Positions 1 through 10,370 of a stretch of 64,000 bases of DNA are shown here, in pieces. The stretch's first letter is position 1; every line of letters begins with the position of its first letter. The DNA is from Cunninghamia lanceolata (Eukaryota; Streptophyta; Pinopsida; Cupressales; Cupressaceae): contig BSBN01000252.1 in NCBI GenBank assembly GCA_027924645.1, positions 3,224,001 to 3,288,000 on the forward strand, given 5' to 3'. The translations under genes were made by a program, and so were the position numbers. Below the pieces are notes generated by a model that was not told the origin of the DNA, did no database searches, and saw only the letters and a program-made list of their open reading frames with translations.

Positions 1-1481
1 TGTGTAAGTCGTATTAGTGGTCATAGAAGAGTCATGTTGTCAAGGTTAGTTCCAGAGGCATAGGTTTTAATGTTTTGTTTTCATGTATATGCTATGATTG
101 TAAAAGTGTCATGATGTGGAATAAAGTCTTTCATGGAGGATATGGTTCATTATGGTGTTGATTATGCAATAAGTAGTGTGTCGGATTTTGTAAATGGGGA
201 GGTGTTGGATAACGTAAAAGTAATATGTTGGTTATGGTTTGCTTCACATGGAAGCTAAGGGCAATGTTTGTGAAAATTGTCCTTGTGATTAAGTTGGTAT
301 GCAGGAGGGTTAGTGCCTTGCATGGTTCATGTATACTTGTTAATTGCTATGCTTGATGAGTAGGGTCTTCTAGATGCAAGTAGGGGAGTGGCTCTCAATG
401 GGGGTCGAAGCCCAAAGTGGTGTCCAGGACAAGCCATGTGGGAGTTTCTTAACTTAGTGATAACCTAATTAATGAATTAAGGGGTTGGGTAGTTAATCAC
501 ATTTAACAAGATAAGTGGATGCCTCACTCATGGCTCAAATGCTCGTTTAGGCTTGAGATGAGATGAGAAGGCCTGGAATGGCAAGATCAATGACCTTGTC
601 CTCATGAAAGGTATGTTGATTCTGCATAAGTTTGTATGGGGGTCGGGGGTCGGGAGAGGCTGCCAGGACAACCCAAGATGGGGGCTGGGGCTTAGGAAGG
701 CTTACTAGGACAACCCATGACAAGCTATGTGATGACACTTCTCCCTACTGCAGTCTAGCATTCTCTAGTTGTACTTTTCCCATTACTTGTGTGGTTGCCT
801 TTGGAAGTAATGTTTGAGTATTGCCTTGTGCTGTTGTAGTCATGTGTAGTCCTTGTTCTTCATAGCTATTGTCTACCTGACTGTTCATGTTGTGGGACCT
901 TATTGTTATCTCCTAGCACGGGGGGTGGACCTCAGGGTTCCACATGGTCAGATGGTTGTGCTTTATCTCCATTGGTCCCTTTGCTATTGATTGTGTGCGA
1001 GGAGGATATATCATATAGAAGATCACTGATCTTGTTTTGCTTGAGGAGATAGATATTTATGTTAATATTTTAGGCTTTTATGTCAGTTGAACCATGTATT
1101 ATTATATTGATGTATATCCTCCGATGTAATCAGGAAGCGACATTGTAAACATTGTATTGATGTATTCTATTGTAAGGAAATTGTAAATATATTTGAAATC
1201 ATATATGCAAGATCTTGATGTTAACTTTTCTGATGTCATAAATGTATGTGTTGATTCATTTGATGTATTTGGATTTAGAATGTATCATGGTTGTTGGTTA
1301 GATCAAGTTAATATTTTGTAATGTAGCCATGTTATCCCTAGAGGTTAAAGCTTAGCTTAGTTGTTATAAATAATCATGATTTTCACTCGTTATTATTTTC
1401 TTCTTTAGAAAACAAAAAAAAATTGCCCTTTTGTAATACATAGTTAAGATTATCTCTAGGGTTTCATGGCGGGGCATTACA
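1..1481 (-). repeat. Probable LTR-retrotransposon fragment, minus-strand LTR edge at 1481
   Basis: No gene is recognisable here. Read on the minus strand, the right edge begins TGTAATGCCCCGCC, a start typical of plant LTRs that open with TGTAATG. The left part contains three related GC-richer motifs of the form GGGGTCG or GGGGCTG followed by AGGACAA (near 402-435, 639-680 and 680-715), which look like short internal repeats. The other end of the LTR and any coding region lie outside the window or are decayed beyond recognition. Assignment to Ty3/gypsy is only a guess from the LTR start. Confidence 0.35.
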
Positions 1482-1767
1482 CCTAAGCTTTTAGGAATGG
1501 GTACCCGTTCCTTTTTTCTGGAAAAAAAGTGCATAGGGCTTTTTTGAAAACTCAAATACATGTTTAGAAACGGGTACCTGTTTAGGTTCGGGCACCCGTT
1601 CCTAATGGGTACCCGTTTAGGCTTAGGCACCCATTCCTAAATGGTTACCCATTTCTAAGTGTGTACCCGTTTAGACTCGGGTGCTCGTTCCTAAACGTGT
1701 ACCCATTTCTGTTGGGATTTTTTCATTGCCCGTGACTTCTGCTATATGTGGACCCAGCTTCTTGCAG
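1482..1767. repeat. Array of GGGTACCCGTTCC-type near-palindromic motifs
   Basis: Between about 1494 and 1712 short motifs such as GGGTACCCGTT, GGGCACCCGTTCC and GGTGCTCGTTCCTA recur roughly nine times at uneven spacing of 15-45 bp. Many are close to self-complementary, for example GGAATGGGTACCCGTTCC at 1494-1511. The array lies between the putative LTR edge at 1481 and the point where Copia copy A starts, near 1768. Its origin is not recognised. Confidence 0.55.
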
Positions 1768-2438
1768 GAACCCAATTCAACTAACTCCAAATACTGAGAA
1801 GATTGAACCAAAAACCCACAAAGGACCTTAAGAGGAGGATAGATTAGATAGTTTAGAGAGTTTCAAAGAAGAGATAGAATCTCCACCTTAATCATTGAGG
1901 AAGTCCACTTGGCAAAGAAAACAACCAGACATGTATACTCCTTCTGATTGGAGATGTATTTTTGCTTTGATTACTAACACTTATGAGCCTAGGATAGTGA
2001 AGGAGGCTATGGGTATGGATGATGCAGAGTCCTAGAAAGTGGCCATTGATGAGGAGATGGCTATATTGAAGAAAAATTACATATGGGAATTAGTACCTTT
2101 GCTTGATGGATGAAAACCTATTGGATGCAAATGGGTGTCAATCAATTTAGATGCCAATGTTGATAAGTATAAGGCAAGATCGGTTGCGAAGGGATATTCC
2201 CAGGTTGATAGAATTGATTATGGTGAGATTTTCTCTCTACTTGCTATGAAGGCATCCATTTGGTTCTTATTATCTATTGTAGTAGCTTTTGACCTTGAGG
2301 TTGAGTAGATGGATGTGAAGACAACTTTCCTTCATGGTGATTTGGAGCAAAAAAATTACAAGACACAACTAGAGTACTAAATTGAAAAAGGTAAATAAAA
2401 TTTGGTTTGTAAGTTAAAGAAATCATTGTATGGTCTTA
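1768..2438 (+). pseudogene. Copia reverse transcriptase, N-terminal part (copy A)
   Basis: Translation gives the standard Copia RT entry with motifs of the form KVAIDEEMAIL, KPIGCKWV, DKYKAR, KGYSQV, DVKTTFLHGDLEQ and LKKSLYGL. In-frame stops interrupt it: TGA at 2111-2113 where an Arg is usual, TAG at 2306-2308 in place of the Gln before MDV, TAA at 2378-2380, and TAG in place of the Trp before KVAID. All except the last also occur in copies B, C and D; the Trp-to-stop change is absent from D. The reading frame stops at the nested LTR at 2439. Confidence 0.88.
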
Positions 2439-3145
2439 TGTTAGGAAAGGGTGTTGTACACCTTGCACAAGAATGAATTATTTTAATTATGTAAAATAAA
2501 TATTTTTTGGTGGTGCATTTTTAGTGATGTGTTTAGCCACATTAAATATTTATTTGGGTCCACTTGTAAATTTGTATGTCACATCAGTTAGATATTTTGT
2601 GTCAGAGACATAGGACAAATATTAAATATTTGTGGTAAATATCTAATTTTGAGGTCAATGGTTTTGTGCTCTCATGGTTTTGAGACACATGGTTTAGCCA
2701 ATACCACTTGATGGTTTTGTGTGATCTTGATTTTATAAAAGCAAGCACATGTTTAGTGGTTGAGGTTGGCTATCAATTGTATTGAGCTCTCCTAAAGAGT
2801 GCGTATGTGAAGCATGGCATGGGATGTGTGAATTGCATGGTTACCCATCATGCTTAGACACATGGAGGATGCACATTGAAGGTGCTTGATGTTTCAGAAG
2901 TGCTCATGGAAGCTCTATAAGTGTATTGTAATGGCGTTTTCATTGTTGAATAATACATCGAGTGTGGATGCTTTTGGAGGCTAGGTTTTTCCCTCATAGA
3001 AGGTTTTCCTAGGGTATATCATGTGTTATCTTGTGGTATATCTTTTGATCTTTATTATGGTTATTCTATAAGCTTGCATGCATCATTTTATCTCATAGGG
3101 TTATGTAGGAAATGGTTTGATCATCCTGGTTAATTTCCTAACTAA
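2439..3145 (+). mobile_element. Nested solo LTR inside reverse transcriptase (copy A)
   Basis: About 707 bp separates the LYGL motif from the MWYQKFDSF motif, which are adjacent in intact Copia RT. The insert opens TGTTAGGAAA and closes TTTCCTAACTAA, forming an inverted terminal match. It carries a TATAAAA box at 2734-2740 and an LTR-like 3' half with GAATAATACAT, GGTTTTTCCCTC and GGTTTTCC. The same layout is seen in the element's own LTR, so it is probably the LTR of a related Copia family. Flanks TCTTA and TCTTG may be a decayed target duplication. The same insert sits at the same codon in copies C and D, and its first 44 bp in B. Confidence 0.75.
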
Positions 3146-4160
3146 TCTTGATCTCTTAGGATGTGGTACCAAAAGTTTGATTCTTTTTTGTCGGGACTAA
3201 GATTTTTGAAATCCAAAGTGGATCATTGCATTTATATAAGATGGACAATGATTATTTCCCTGTTATTACATTATATGTTGATGATATGTTGCTTTTGGTA
3301 ATGGTAAGGACATGATTTATGAATTGAAGTCTCAACTTTTAGTATAGTTTGAGATGGAAGGATTAAGGGATATGAGATCCATATTGTGGATAGAGATCAA
3401 GTATGTGAACTCGATGTTGGAGAGATTCAACATGACAACTTGCAGACTAGAGAGTGTTCCTATTTTGGTGGGGACTAAGTTATCAGTATAGCAATGTCTA
3501 ACTTCTCTTAGTGAGATGTGGAATATGGCCATAGTACCTTATGCTAGTACTATTAGGAGCTTAATGTATGCTATGGTTTGTACTAGACTAGACATCACCC
3601 AAGCAGTGGGAGTCTTGAGCCAATTCATGGCTAATCCCAGACAAGTACATTGGGATGTAGTGAAGAGGGTCTTCATATACTTGTAGGGTACCTTTGAGTA
3701 CTCCATTTCTTATCATGGTATTTCTATAGGAGACTGACACTCAGTTAATATTCATAGATTTGTGGATTAAAATTGGGTAGAGGATGTTGATAGTAGGAGA
3801 TCCACTAGTGGATATGTTTTCACTATGTTTGGTGGTGCAATTAGTTGGATAAGTAAGTGACAAGATGTGTTCTCTTTGTCCACTATAGAAGAAGAGTACA
3901 TAGCAGCTACTCATGCTTGTAAGGAATTCATTTGGCTTAAACATTTGTGTTTAGATGTGGGACTGACTCTAGGATCTATTATAGTTCTATATGATAGTTA
4001 GAATACCATAGGTCTAGAGAAGAACCTGAACTTTCATGTGAGGATGAAGCATATTAATGTCCAATACCATTTTGTTTGTGACATGGTAGAGGATGGGAGG
4101 GTGATGCTAGAGAAAGTTAACACTTTGCAGAACGCATTGAAGAACTTTGTGAGCACATAA
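3146..4160 (+). pseudogene. Copia RT C-terminal part and RNase H (copy A)
   Basis: The frame resumes with MWYQKFDSF and the catalytic YVDD box, followed by a one-base loss. It continues through degraded RT thumb sequence into RNase H motifs of the type SRRSTSGYVFT, LSTIEAEYMAATHACKE and MKHINVQYHFV. Several stops and frameshifts are present. This is the normal Copia order (RT, then RNase H, then 3' LTR). It differs from copy C in lacking the GGTAT-flanked solo LTR. Confidence 0.85.
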
Positions 4161-4265
4161 AAGGTTAGGTGATGCTATGAGTCTATGGGCCTCTTGGTCC
4201 CTAGCAATTAGTTGATAGTGTTGGTACTCCTTTTTCTCCTGCAAAGTGTTCAACAATTGGGAGAA

Positions 4266-5119
4266 TGTTAGGAAAGGTGTCTCAACCTTGCATCTAATGT
4301 TAAAAATATAAAAAATGTAGTTTTTAGACTATGAAATAGAAAAACTCATTTTCTAGGCTATAGAGTTTATTTTTAAACAAAATAAATATTTTGGGTTGTT
4401 TGGTACCACTTCCATGGATGCCTAGCATGTAGATCTCTTTGATCTCTACAATTCAAAAAAAGGGAAGTTATGGCTTGTGGAAGTTGGGCCTCTTGCATTG
4501 AAAATATAAAAACATCTAGGACACATAAAAGAGCTATAAGAGGAAGTTACACTTGTTGACCAACTTATAATGCGAGTTATGACATATTATAAAGCATTTT
4601 TGAATGGAGATAATGGAGCACCCAAGTTGGTGAGTGGATTATGACACATTTATGATGGATGAATGAAATATGCTATTTTTAGCATGTGGACTCATCTTGG
4701 GATTTGGGTGCTACATTTTGGATCATTTTTCTCATGGTTTCCTAATTACCATTTGATGGTTTGATGTATTGCATTTCCTATTTATCGGGTTCTTGAAATA
4801 GAGGTTTTGATAGTGAGTTTTGTAAGTTTTGCTGTGCTACTAGAATTCCTCCAGATCTCTAGTTGGTGATACTCTTGTAAAAGCTTAGACTTTGCAAGTG
4901 TATTATAACCTTTGATTATTGAATAATATGTTGAGTTGCTTTAAATTGTGAGGTTTTTCTCCGAAAGGGTTTTCCCTACGTAAACCCTTTTGTTATGGTT
5001 TATTGTTTTATGTTTTGTATGCATTTCTCTTTCTTGTAATTGTAAAGATCATAAATTTGAACAATACTCTCCTCTAAGATTAGTGTAGGAAGCATTTCTG
5101 CGTACCTTGCTTCCTTTCA
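4266..5119 (+). repeat. Copia 3' LTR (copy A) with polypurine tract
   Basis: This 854-bp LTR begins TGTTAGGAAAGG and ends CTTCCTTTCA. It directly follows a purine run TTGGGAGAA at 4257-4265 that would act as the plus-strand primer. It carries a segment at about 4622-4684 that is found in the 3' LTRs of C and D but not in the 5' LTRs of B, C and D. Confidence 0.92.
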
Positions 5120-5124
5120 CTATC

Positions 5125-5960
5125 AATGTATTTGTCACTTGAACTAACCTTTTACCATCTAGGTACGCATAATGTACATCCATGTCACTTGAATGCTTTC
5201 TAACTATTCTAAGCACAATTTTAGGCTACAAGTGTCAGTCATCCTTTAGACTTAGCACTTAAGACATTTTGTCCATCTAGTCACCTAAAGGGATTCTTTT
5301 CAAACTCAAGTGCCTATTTCCTTCATGTTAGCCACTCAAAGGTGTAAAATACAGACCTAAGTGCCTAATTTACTTATTTCTATCACTTACCAACATCCTA
5401 GGTGCACTTTTAGGTCACTATTATCACTTAAGTTTATTAAACCTTATCTTCTAGGCATGCTTTTTAGCTACATTCGTCACTTAACACTTAGCTCAAGTGC
5501 CTACTTTGGTCATCTTCACCACATAAACCCTTTAACTCTTCTTCTAGGCTTGCCTAAATTCTATTTTTACCACTTAAGGTTTGTTCGTGTAGGCCTAATC
5601 ACCTATTTGTGTTACCTTTACTACTTTAGACATTCATGAAACATCTAGGCACCATTTTGATGTGTCTACGCTAGAAAAAGCATGTTTTCACTACTGAAAC
5701 ACACATTTTAGGAACCTATGCCACTTAAAACAACTCATATTACCTTCTAGGTGCATCATTGTCATGTCTTTGCCACTCAAACTTACCCTCAAGGCACCTT
5801 TTTAAAGCACTTATCTACTTATCAAACATGTATGCACTTATTTGCTTCATGCTTGAAGCTTTGAAACTTTTTTCTCTTACCTCCACGTACTTATTTTTGG
5901 TGTTAGTCACTTAAGATTTCAACATCACCTGCCATGAATGATGTAGGCACTTCAATCATG
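5125..5960. repeat. Degenerate ~50-bp tandem repeat (TAGGCAC / CACTTAA)
   Basis: Motifs related to CTAGGCACC or AAGTGCCTA, alternating with CACTTAA, recur about every 50 bp (near 5159, 5210, 5261, 5310, 5359, 5397, 5450, 5497, 5543, 5590 and 5644). Units are strongly diverged. The same repeat lies upstream of the 5' LTRs at 17594-17898, so the element was inserted into the array. Confidence 0.7.
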
Positions 5961-6999
5961 CTCTAGCTACTTGCATCAACCCGTAGTCCATCTTCTTTCC
6001 TCTTAGATTGTCCTTCGATGTTTCCTGCTCTCATACCTAGCCTAATCAATGGACAAAAAAACTCTGAAGAGATCAATCTTGCTTACAGATGGGGCTTTCG
6101 CAAAGGCGACAAGAACAAAGACAATACTTTTAATTTTCATATTCAATACCTTGATACATGACCTTAGCAAGAAACGAGAAAAGAATGTTGAAAAGACAAG
6201 TTTCATAGGGGTGTAACATTGTTTTCTTTGTATCAGATGATAAAAATAGAGAAGCCTTATCTCTTTTTTCTAGACCTAAGTTCTCAAGGAAATCTTCATT
6301 TGATTGAGAATTTTAGATATAGCGTTCATCTTTTCTATGTGAACCTTTAAGAGTTGCAAAAAATATGTTGTAGGAATTCCTGTTTAACTGATCTATCTTA
6401 TACCTCTTTAGTCTCTTATATTTTTCTTTATATTAAATCTAGGAACTTGTAAACCTTTTTCTCTTTTATCTATCACTTAAGATGATGTAGTTCTCTCTTA
6501 ACATAGATGATTACAAGTATAAAATAACTTGGCTTTATATTCCTAAAAGTGTCTAAACCATTGGTATGGAAATTTCTCTTAAGGAGGCTTTGTAACTTGT
6601 TCTTTCTAAATTAGTATGATTAAGATTCTCCTTTTGAGCTATACTCACCAAAATTTACTTTTAATTGTTGAACTAGATGATGTTTAAAGATAACTTCAAT
6701 CTACCATCAAAAGATTGAAGTTGAATCATTGAAGTGATCATTAGACTTTTTTTCACATTAAATTTGAGCTACTACTACCATACTTGTTCAAGTATTAGTG
6801 CTCACTCTAAGGATATTTGTTTTTATTCAAACTTAGTCTAAATTGTATAATTCCTACCTAATTGAAACATGCTAGGATCAACATTCCACACTCATTTTTG
6901 TATCAATTATTTTATTTTCTTATTTTATTATGCATTGATAATACTTCCTAGCCTATGTCATTATCTTCTCTCATATATATACCAACCCATCCATTAAGC

Positions 7000-7188
7000 C
7001 TTAACATAAGATTCAACTCATAAATAGGACCTCTTTTATACCACTAACAAAAACCATTGAAAACTAGTTTCAACCAAAACTGGGTCAAAATTTTTCTTAA
7101 CATAAAATTCAACTCATAAATAGGACCTCTTTTATGCCACTAACAAAAACCATTGAAAACTAGTTTCAACCAAAACTGGGTCAAATTT
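7000..7188 (+). repeat. Direct tandem duplication, period 96 bp
   Basis: A segment starting CTTAACATAA is followed 96 bp later by a nearly identical copy that includes AACCATTGAAAACTAG and CCAAAACTGGGTCAAA. The corresponding duplication in the flank of copy C is interrupted by the solo LTR at 32616-34025. Confidence 0.85.
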
Positions 7189-7610
7189 TCTAATAACATG
7201 ACATGATAAAAATTAGGCACATGGTAAACAACAATTGGTCATGTCACAATAACGTTAAGAAATCCCATCCCACGAGCATTAACACCTATTTGGGGTGTTC
7301 ACCTCCTTATCATGTCTTTCAGATGCATAACAACCCTTTCCATTAGTTAAGAACAATAAAACCAATTCATATATAGGGTCTCCTTTATGCCACTGACTCA
7401 AAATGGATTACAAAGCTTTTCTAATCATGTCACAACAATGTTAAGAAATTCTATTCAACGAGCCATAACATCTTTATGAGGTGTTTATCACCATACATTA
7501 TGTATAACACAATGGTGTTGGATAGACAGAGCAGGCTGTGCTTAACATTCATATGAGTATGCTACTAGGGAGCAAGCTTTCCAGGAAGATAAATAAGTTT
7601 GTGCATGTCA

Positions 7611-8880
7611 TGTCAATGTTACAATAAGAGGTGAAAGTTTGAGCCAAGAGAAATGCCACTAAATAATATTAACTAATTTTTAAAAATATTTTTAGTTAAA
7701 AAGTTTTCATCTTTACTTTATAAAAGATAAATATTTGTTTTACACAAAAAATTCTAGTTTTTTATTTGTTAACAAATATAACTAATAATCACTAATTAAA
7801 AATTATGAATACAATAATTAACTGCCTAAAAATAAGTTACTAATAACTCTTAAATAAATAATTGGGACAGAACCACCTAAATAATATTATATTAATGGCA
7901 GAGAGACAAAAGTAAACCAAAAAAACTCATTATAGGACACTGAATCTATATAGTAGAGAACACCATCTCAACAGCTGATTACAAGGCAGTGAATCTATAT
8001 AGTAACGAACACCATCTCAATAGCTACCACGAGAACTACCCCATCTTCCTGATCTTTGACATTTGTCTACCTTATTTTACATAAATTTATATTTACACCG
8101 AAGGCGTTTCCTTTGACAAATGAATACTTAACATGGAGGATCAATGGCTGGCATCGAGCGAGAGATGTGCAAGATAATTGAATCATCATCCACCGTTCAA
8201 TTTCACCTTTTGCCGATCAGAATATTATTTTTCCGTCGTCGAAACGTATGCAGTTTTATCAAGGACTATTTTTCCCCTGTATGTTTTCTGTGGCGAAAAA
8301 GCAAACGACATATACCCTCACATCAACGCAAAATTTAATTTTTCCTGAGCAACTCTTGTTTTGTTTCTTTTAAAATTGAACAAAGACTTTTCTTCGGCAT
8401 CTCCTTGATGTTTCTATTTTTCAAATTCTGAACAACCCTCATTTATCTCCAATGTACTTCCTCTTCATTATTAATGATGTTCACATTTTTCATTCTTTTG
8501 AAATATGGAATAAAATCTTTTTAAAAAAAAATAGGTCAATAAAATAAACACAAATTTTAAATTTATAATTAATTTAGATTTAAATAGTTGGGAGTCTTGG
8601 ATTCGATAATTGTAATAAATATTTTAAAATTAAATGAGAATAATACATGCATTCCACTTTCAATAAGATGTTGGACTATATAAATTAAAAATGTAAAGAA
8701 ACAATTCGTCAATGTCCAAAAAATGATGTTTTAGTACAATAATTATCTCAAAATTAGAATAGACTTATAACTTCCTACTGATTAATCTTGAACAACACAA
8801 GTCTATCATTTGATGTGTAGATCTGAATTGACAGATAATCAGTTTTTGGAACATGATTCACTATAACCTCTAATGTTTGT
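7611..8880. other. Unassigned AT-rich DNA with a short duplication
   Basis: No gene or transposon is recognised. A unit of about 38 bp starting TGAATCTATATAGTA is present twice, at 7941 and 7990. The 8100-8340 stretch is less AT-rich than its surroundings and contains a 14-codon frame from the ATG near 8133 that soon stops. This could be a relic of a host gene, but nothing supports a specific assignment. Confidence 0.4.
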
Positions 8881-9150
8881 TGATAAGTAAGGATAGGGGT
8901 ATTTAACAATAACTTCGGGGAAGTTGTCAAATCACTAGGGCCAAGTTCTCCTAGGTCAATCCACTAGATGAGTCGGCTTCACAACTTGTCACTTGAAGAT
9001 TCAAAGGAAATATTTTCAAGCATTCAACACTATACCTATTCGAAAATTTGTTTCTTGTCCCTTCAAAAATTGAAGTGTGCTCTAATAATTTGTCCTTTTT
9101 TAGTCCTTATTTTCTATGTGTATTAATTGCACAAATAAATGTTTTTAGAT
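8881..9150 (+). repeat. Diverged direct repeat, left copy
   Basis: Motifs such as GGGAAGTTGT, TCTCCTA-GTCAA and ATTAATTGCA occur in the same order here and at 10110-10370, about 1.23 kb away. The pair brackets the LINE-type RNase H remnant. Identity is low, and whether they are remnants of terminal repeats is unclear. Confidence 0.45.
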
Positions 9151-9375
9151 ACCCAAACATAACATGTTATGCATTTGTTCATTGCTTTTGCTTTCACTTT
9201 GTTAGTGTGTGGTCGTATTCTTTCTCTCTTCAATTTGGCATGGGTGCTCCCTTCCTATTTGCCTGACCTTATTGACCAATGATCAACCCCTTTTGTCAAC
9301 CCTTCTCTCAAGCTTCTCTAGTCTCCAACCCTTCCCCATGTCTTATGGAGTCATTGGTTTGAAAGAAACAATAGA

Positions 9376-9645
9376 GGCAAGCTCAACTTTGATGGAGCTT
9401 CCAAGGGCAATCCTGGCTCAACAGGGCATGGCAGGGTTATGGGGTGGCAAGGTTATTAGGGATTGTTTAGGTAGAATCCTTGGTGCCTTCACCATTAATG
9501 TGGGTGTTAAAAAAATCCACTTTGTTGAAGCTTCTACAACTTTTTGGGGTCTCTCAGTCGTTGAAGAAGTGGGTGTTAGATCCCTCGAGGTGGAAGGGGA
9601 CTCTTTAAATATATTTAATTACCTTCTTTATTTAACCTCATCCGA
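9376..9645 (+). pseudogene. LINE-type RNase H domain remnant
   Basis: The first frame reads KLNFDGASKGNPGSTGHG. A frameshift near 9445 leads into a second frame reading VIRDCLGRILGAF and later LEVEGDSLNIF. These match the RNase H domain at the end of plant non-LTR retrotransposon polyproteins and related reverse-transcriptase-like proteins, which use D-E-D residues. The Asp in FDGAS, a Glu before ASTTFWGL and the Asp in EGDS are all visible. The frameshift and the absence of the RT domain upstream show that it is a fragment. A domesticated RNase H gene is a less likely alternative. Confidence 0.72.
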
Positions 9646-10109
9646 GCCGATCCCTAGATCACCTTATTTGTGACTCTTTGGTCCTCATTTGAATAACTAA
9701 TCAAAAATTATCACGAATAATTATATATAAAGTTCTAAAGGAATAAACAACTTTTCATAGATTGATTTTGGTTAATTAAATACATGTAACAAATGAAAGC
9801 ACAATTAATTTATATAGATCAAAGTTCAACAGAGTTAATAATTGAAATGTTATTTTTGAAAATTAAACATAAAAGGAATATGGAATATGAATATGACAGT
9901 TGATGCATAAAATTGATTCATCACAATATAAAAAAATGATGTTCTTGTTGTGCTCACTATGTCAAACTCTATACAAACTAAGAAATCCTTGTGGGTTCAT
10001 CCCAAGTGTTATAGATTCATCCTCTAAGGTGCGAATCTATTCTAGAAGATAATAGGGTTTTGCCACCTATTTTTCTATAATTAATATTATTTGGAGGTGT
10101 GTAACAATT

Positions 10110-10370
10110 GGAAATATTAAAAAATACTTTAGGGAAGTTGTTATATCACAAGGGTCATGCTCTCCTAAGTCAACCCCCTTGATAAACTGACTTTATGTCC
10201 TTGGGTGAATATCCAAGACAATACTCTCAAACTTGCAGGTGTCCTAGATGTAGATGTGTTATGATTTTGATGTAGATGTGTTCCTTTTAATGGTCCAAAA
10301 TTGAAATGTACCTAGAATGATTTATTCTTGATTGTCCTTATGAATTAATTGCATATGGAATGTCTTTAAA
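10110..10370 (+). repeat. Diverged direct repeat, right copy
   Basis: This is the partner of the segment at 8881-9150, with the same ordered short motifs. No terminal dinucleotides or target duplication could be fixed, so it is reported only as a diverged repeat. Confidence 0.45.

Larger units (their letters stand above)
1768..5119 (+). mobile_element. Copia element copy A, 5'-truncated
   Basis: This is the first of four relatives of one Ty1/copia element. Homology with copies B, C and D starts abruptly near 1768, at the linker between integrase and reverse transcriptase. The 5' LTR, gag, protease and integrase are therefore missing. What remains is reverse transcriptase interrupted by a nested LTR, RNase H, a polypurine tract and a 3' LTR ending at 5119. 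The base run after the LTR is CTATC, one substitution from the CTATT target duplication that flanks copy C. Multiple stops and frameshifts make it inactive. Confidence 0.9.
5120..7610 (+). repeat. Host 3' flank duplicated with the Copia locus (copy A)
   Basis: This non-coding segment matches 30624-34530 downstream of copy C along its whole length, once the solo LTR at 32616-34025 is removed. Similarity ends at GTGCATGTCA (7601-7610 and 34521-34530). No gene is recognisable. The first 840 bp is a degenerate tandem repeat and a 96-bp duplication lies at 7000-7188. Confidence 0.88.

Noticed and set aside
1364..1630. 88-codon minus-strand frame
   Set aside because: Its start is simply the translation of the GGGTACCCGTT-type array and it crosses the putative LTR edge.
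5361..5639. 92-codon open frame in the 3' flank of copy A
   Set aside because: It lies inside the degenerate ~50-bp repeat and is not conserved in the matching flank of copy C.
8133..8338. Possible short host gene near an ATG at 8133
   Set aside because: The frame stops after 14 codons, and the overlapping 64-codon frame shows no recognisable motif or splice pattern.
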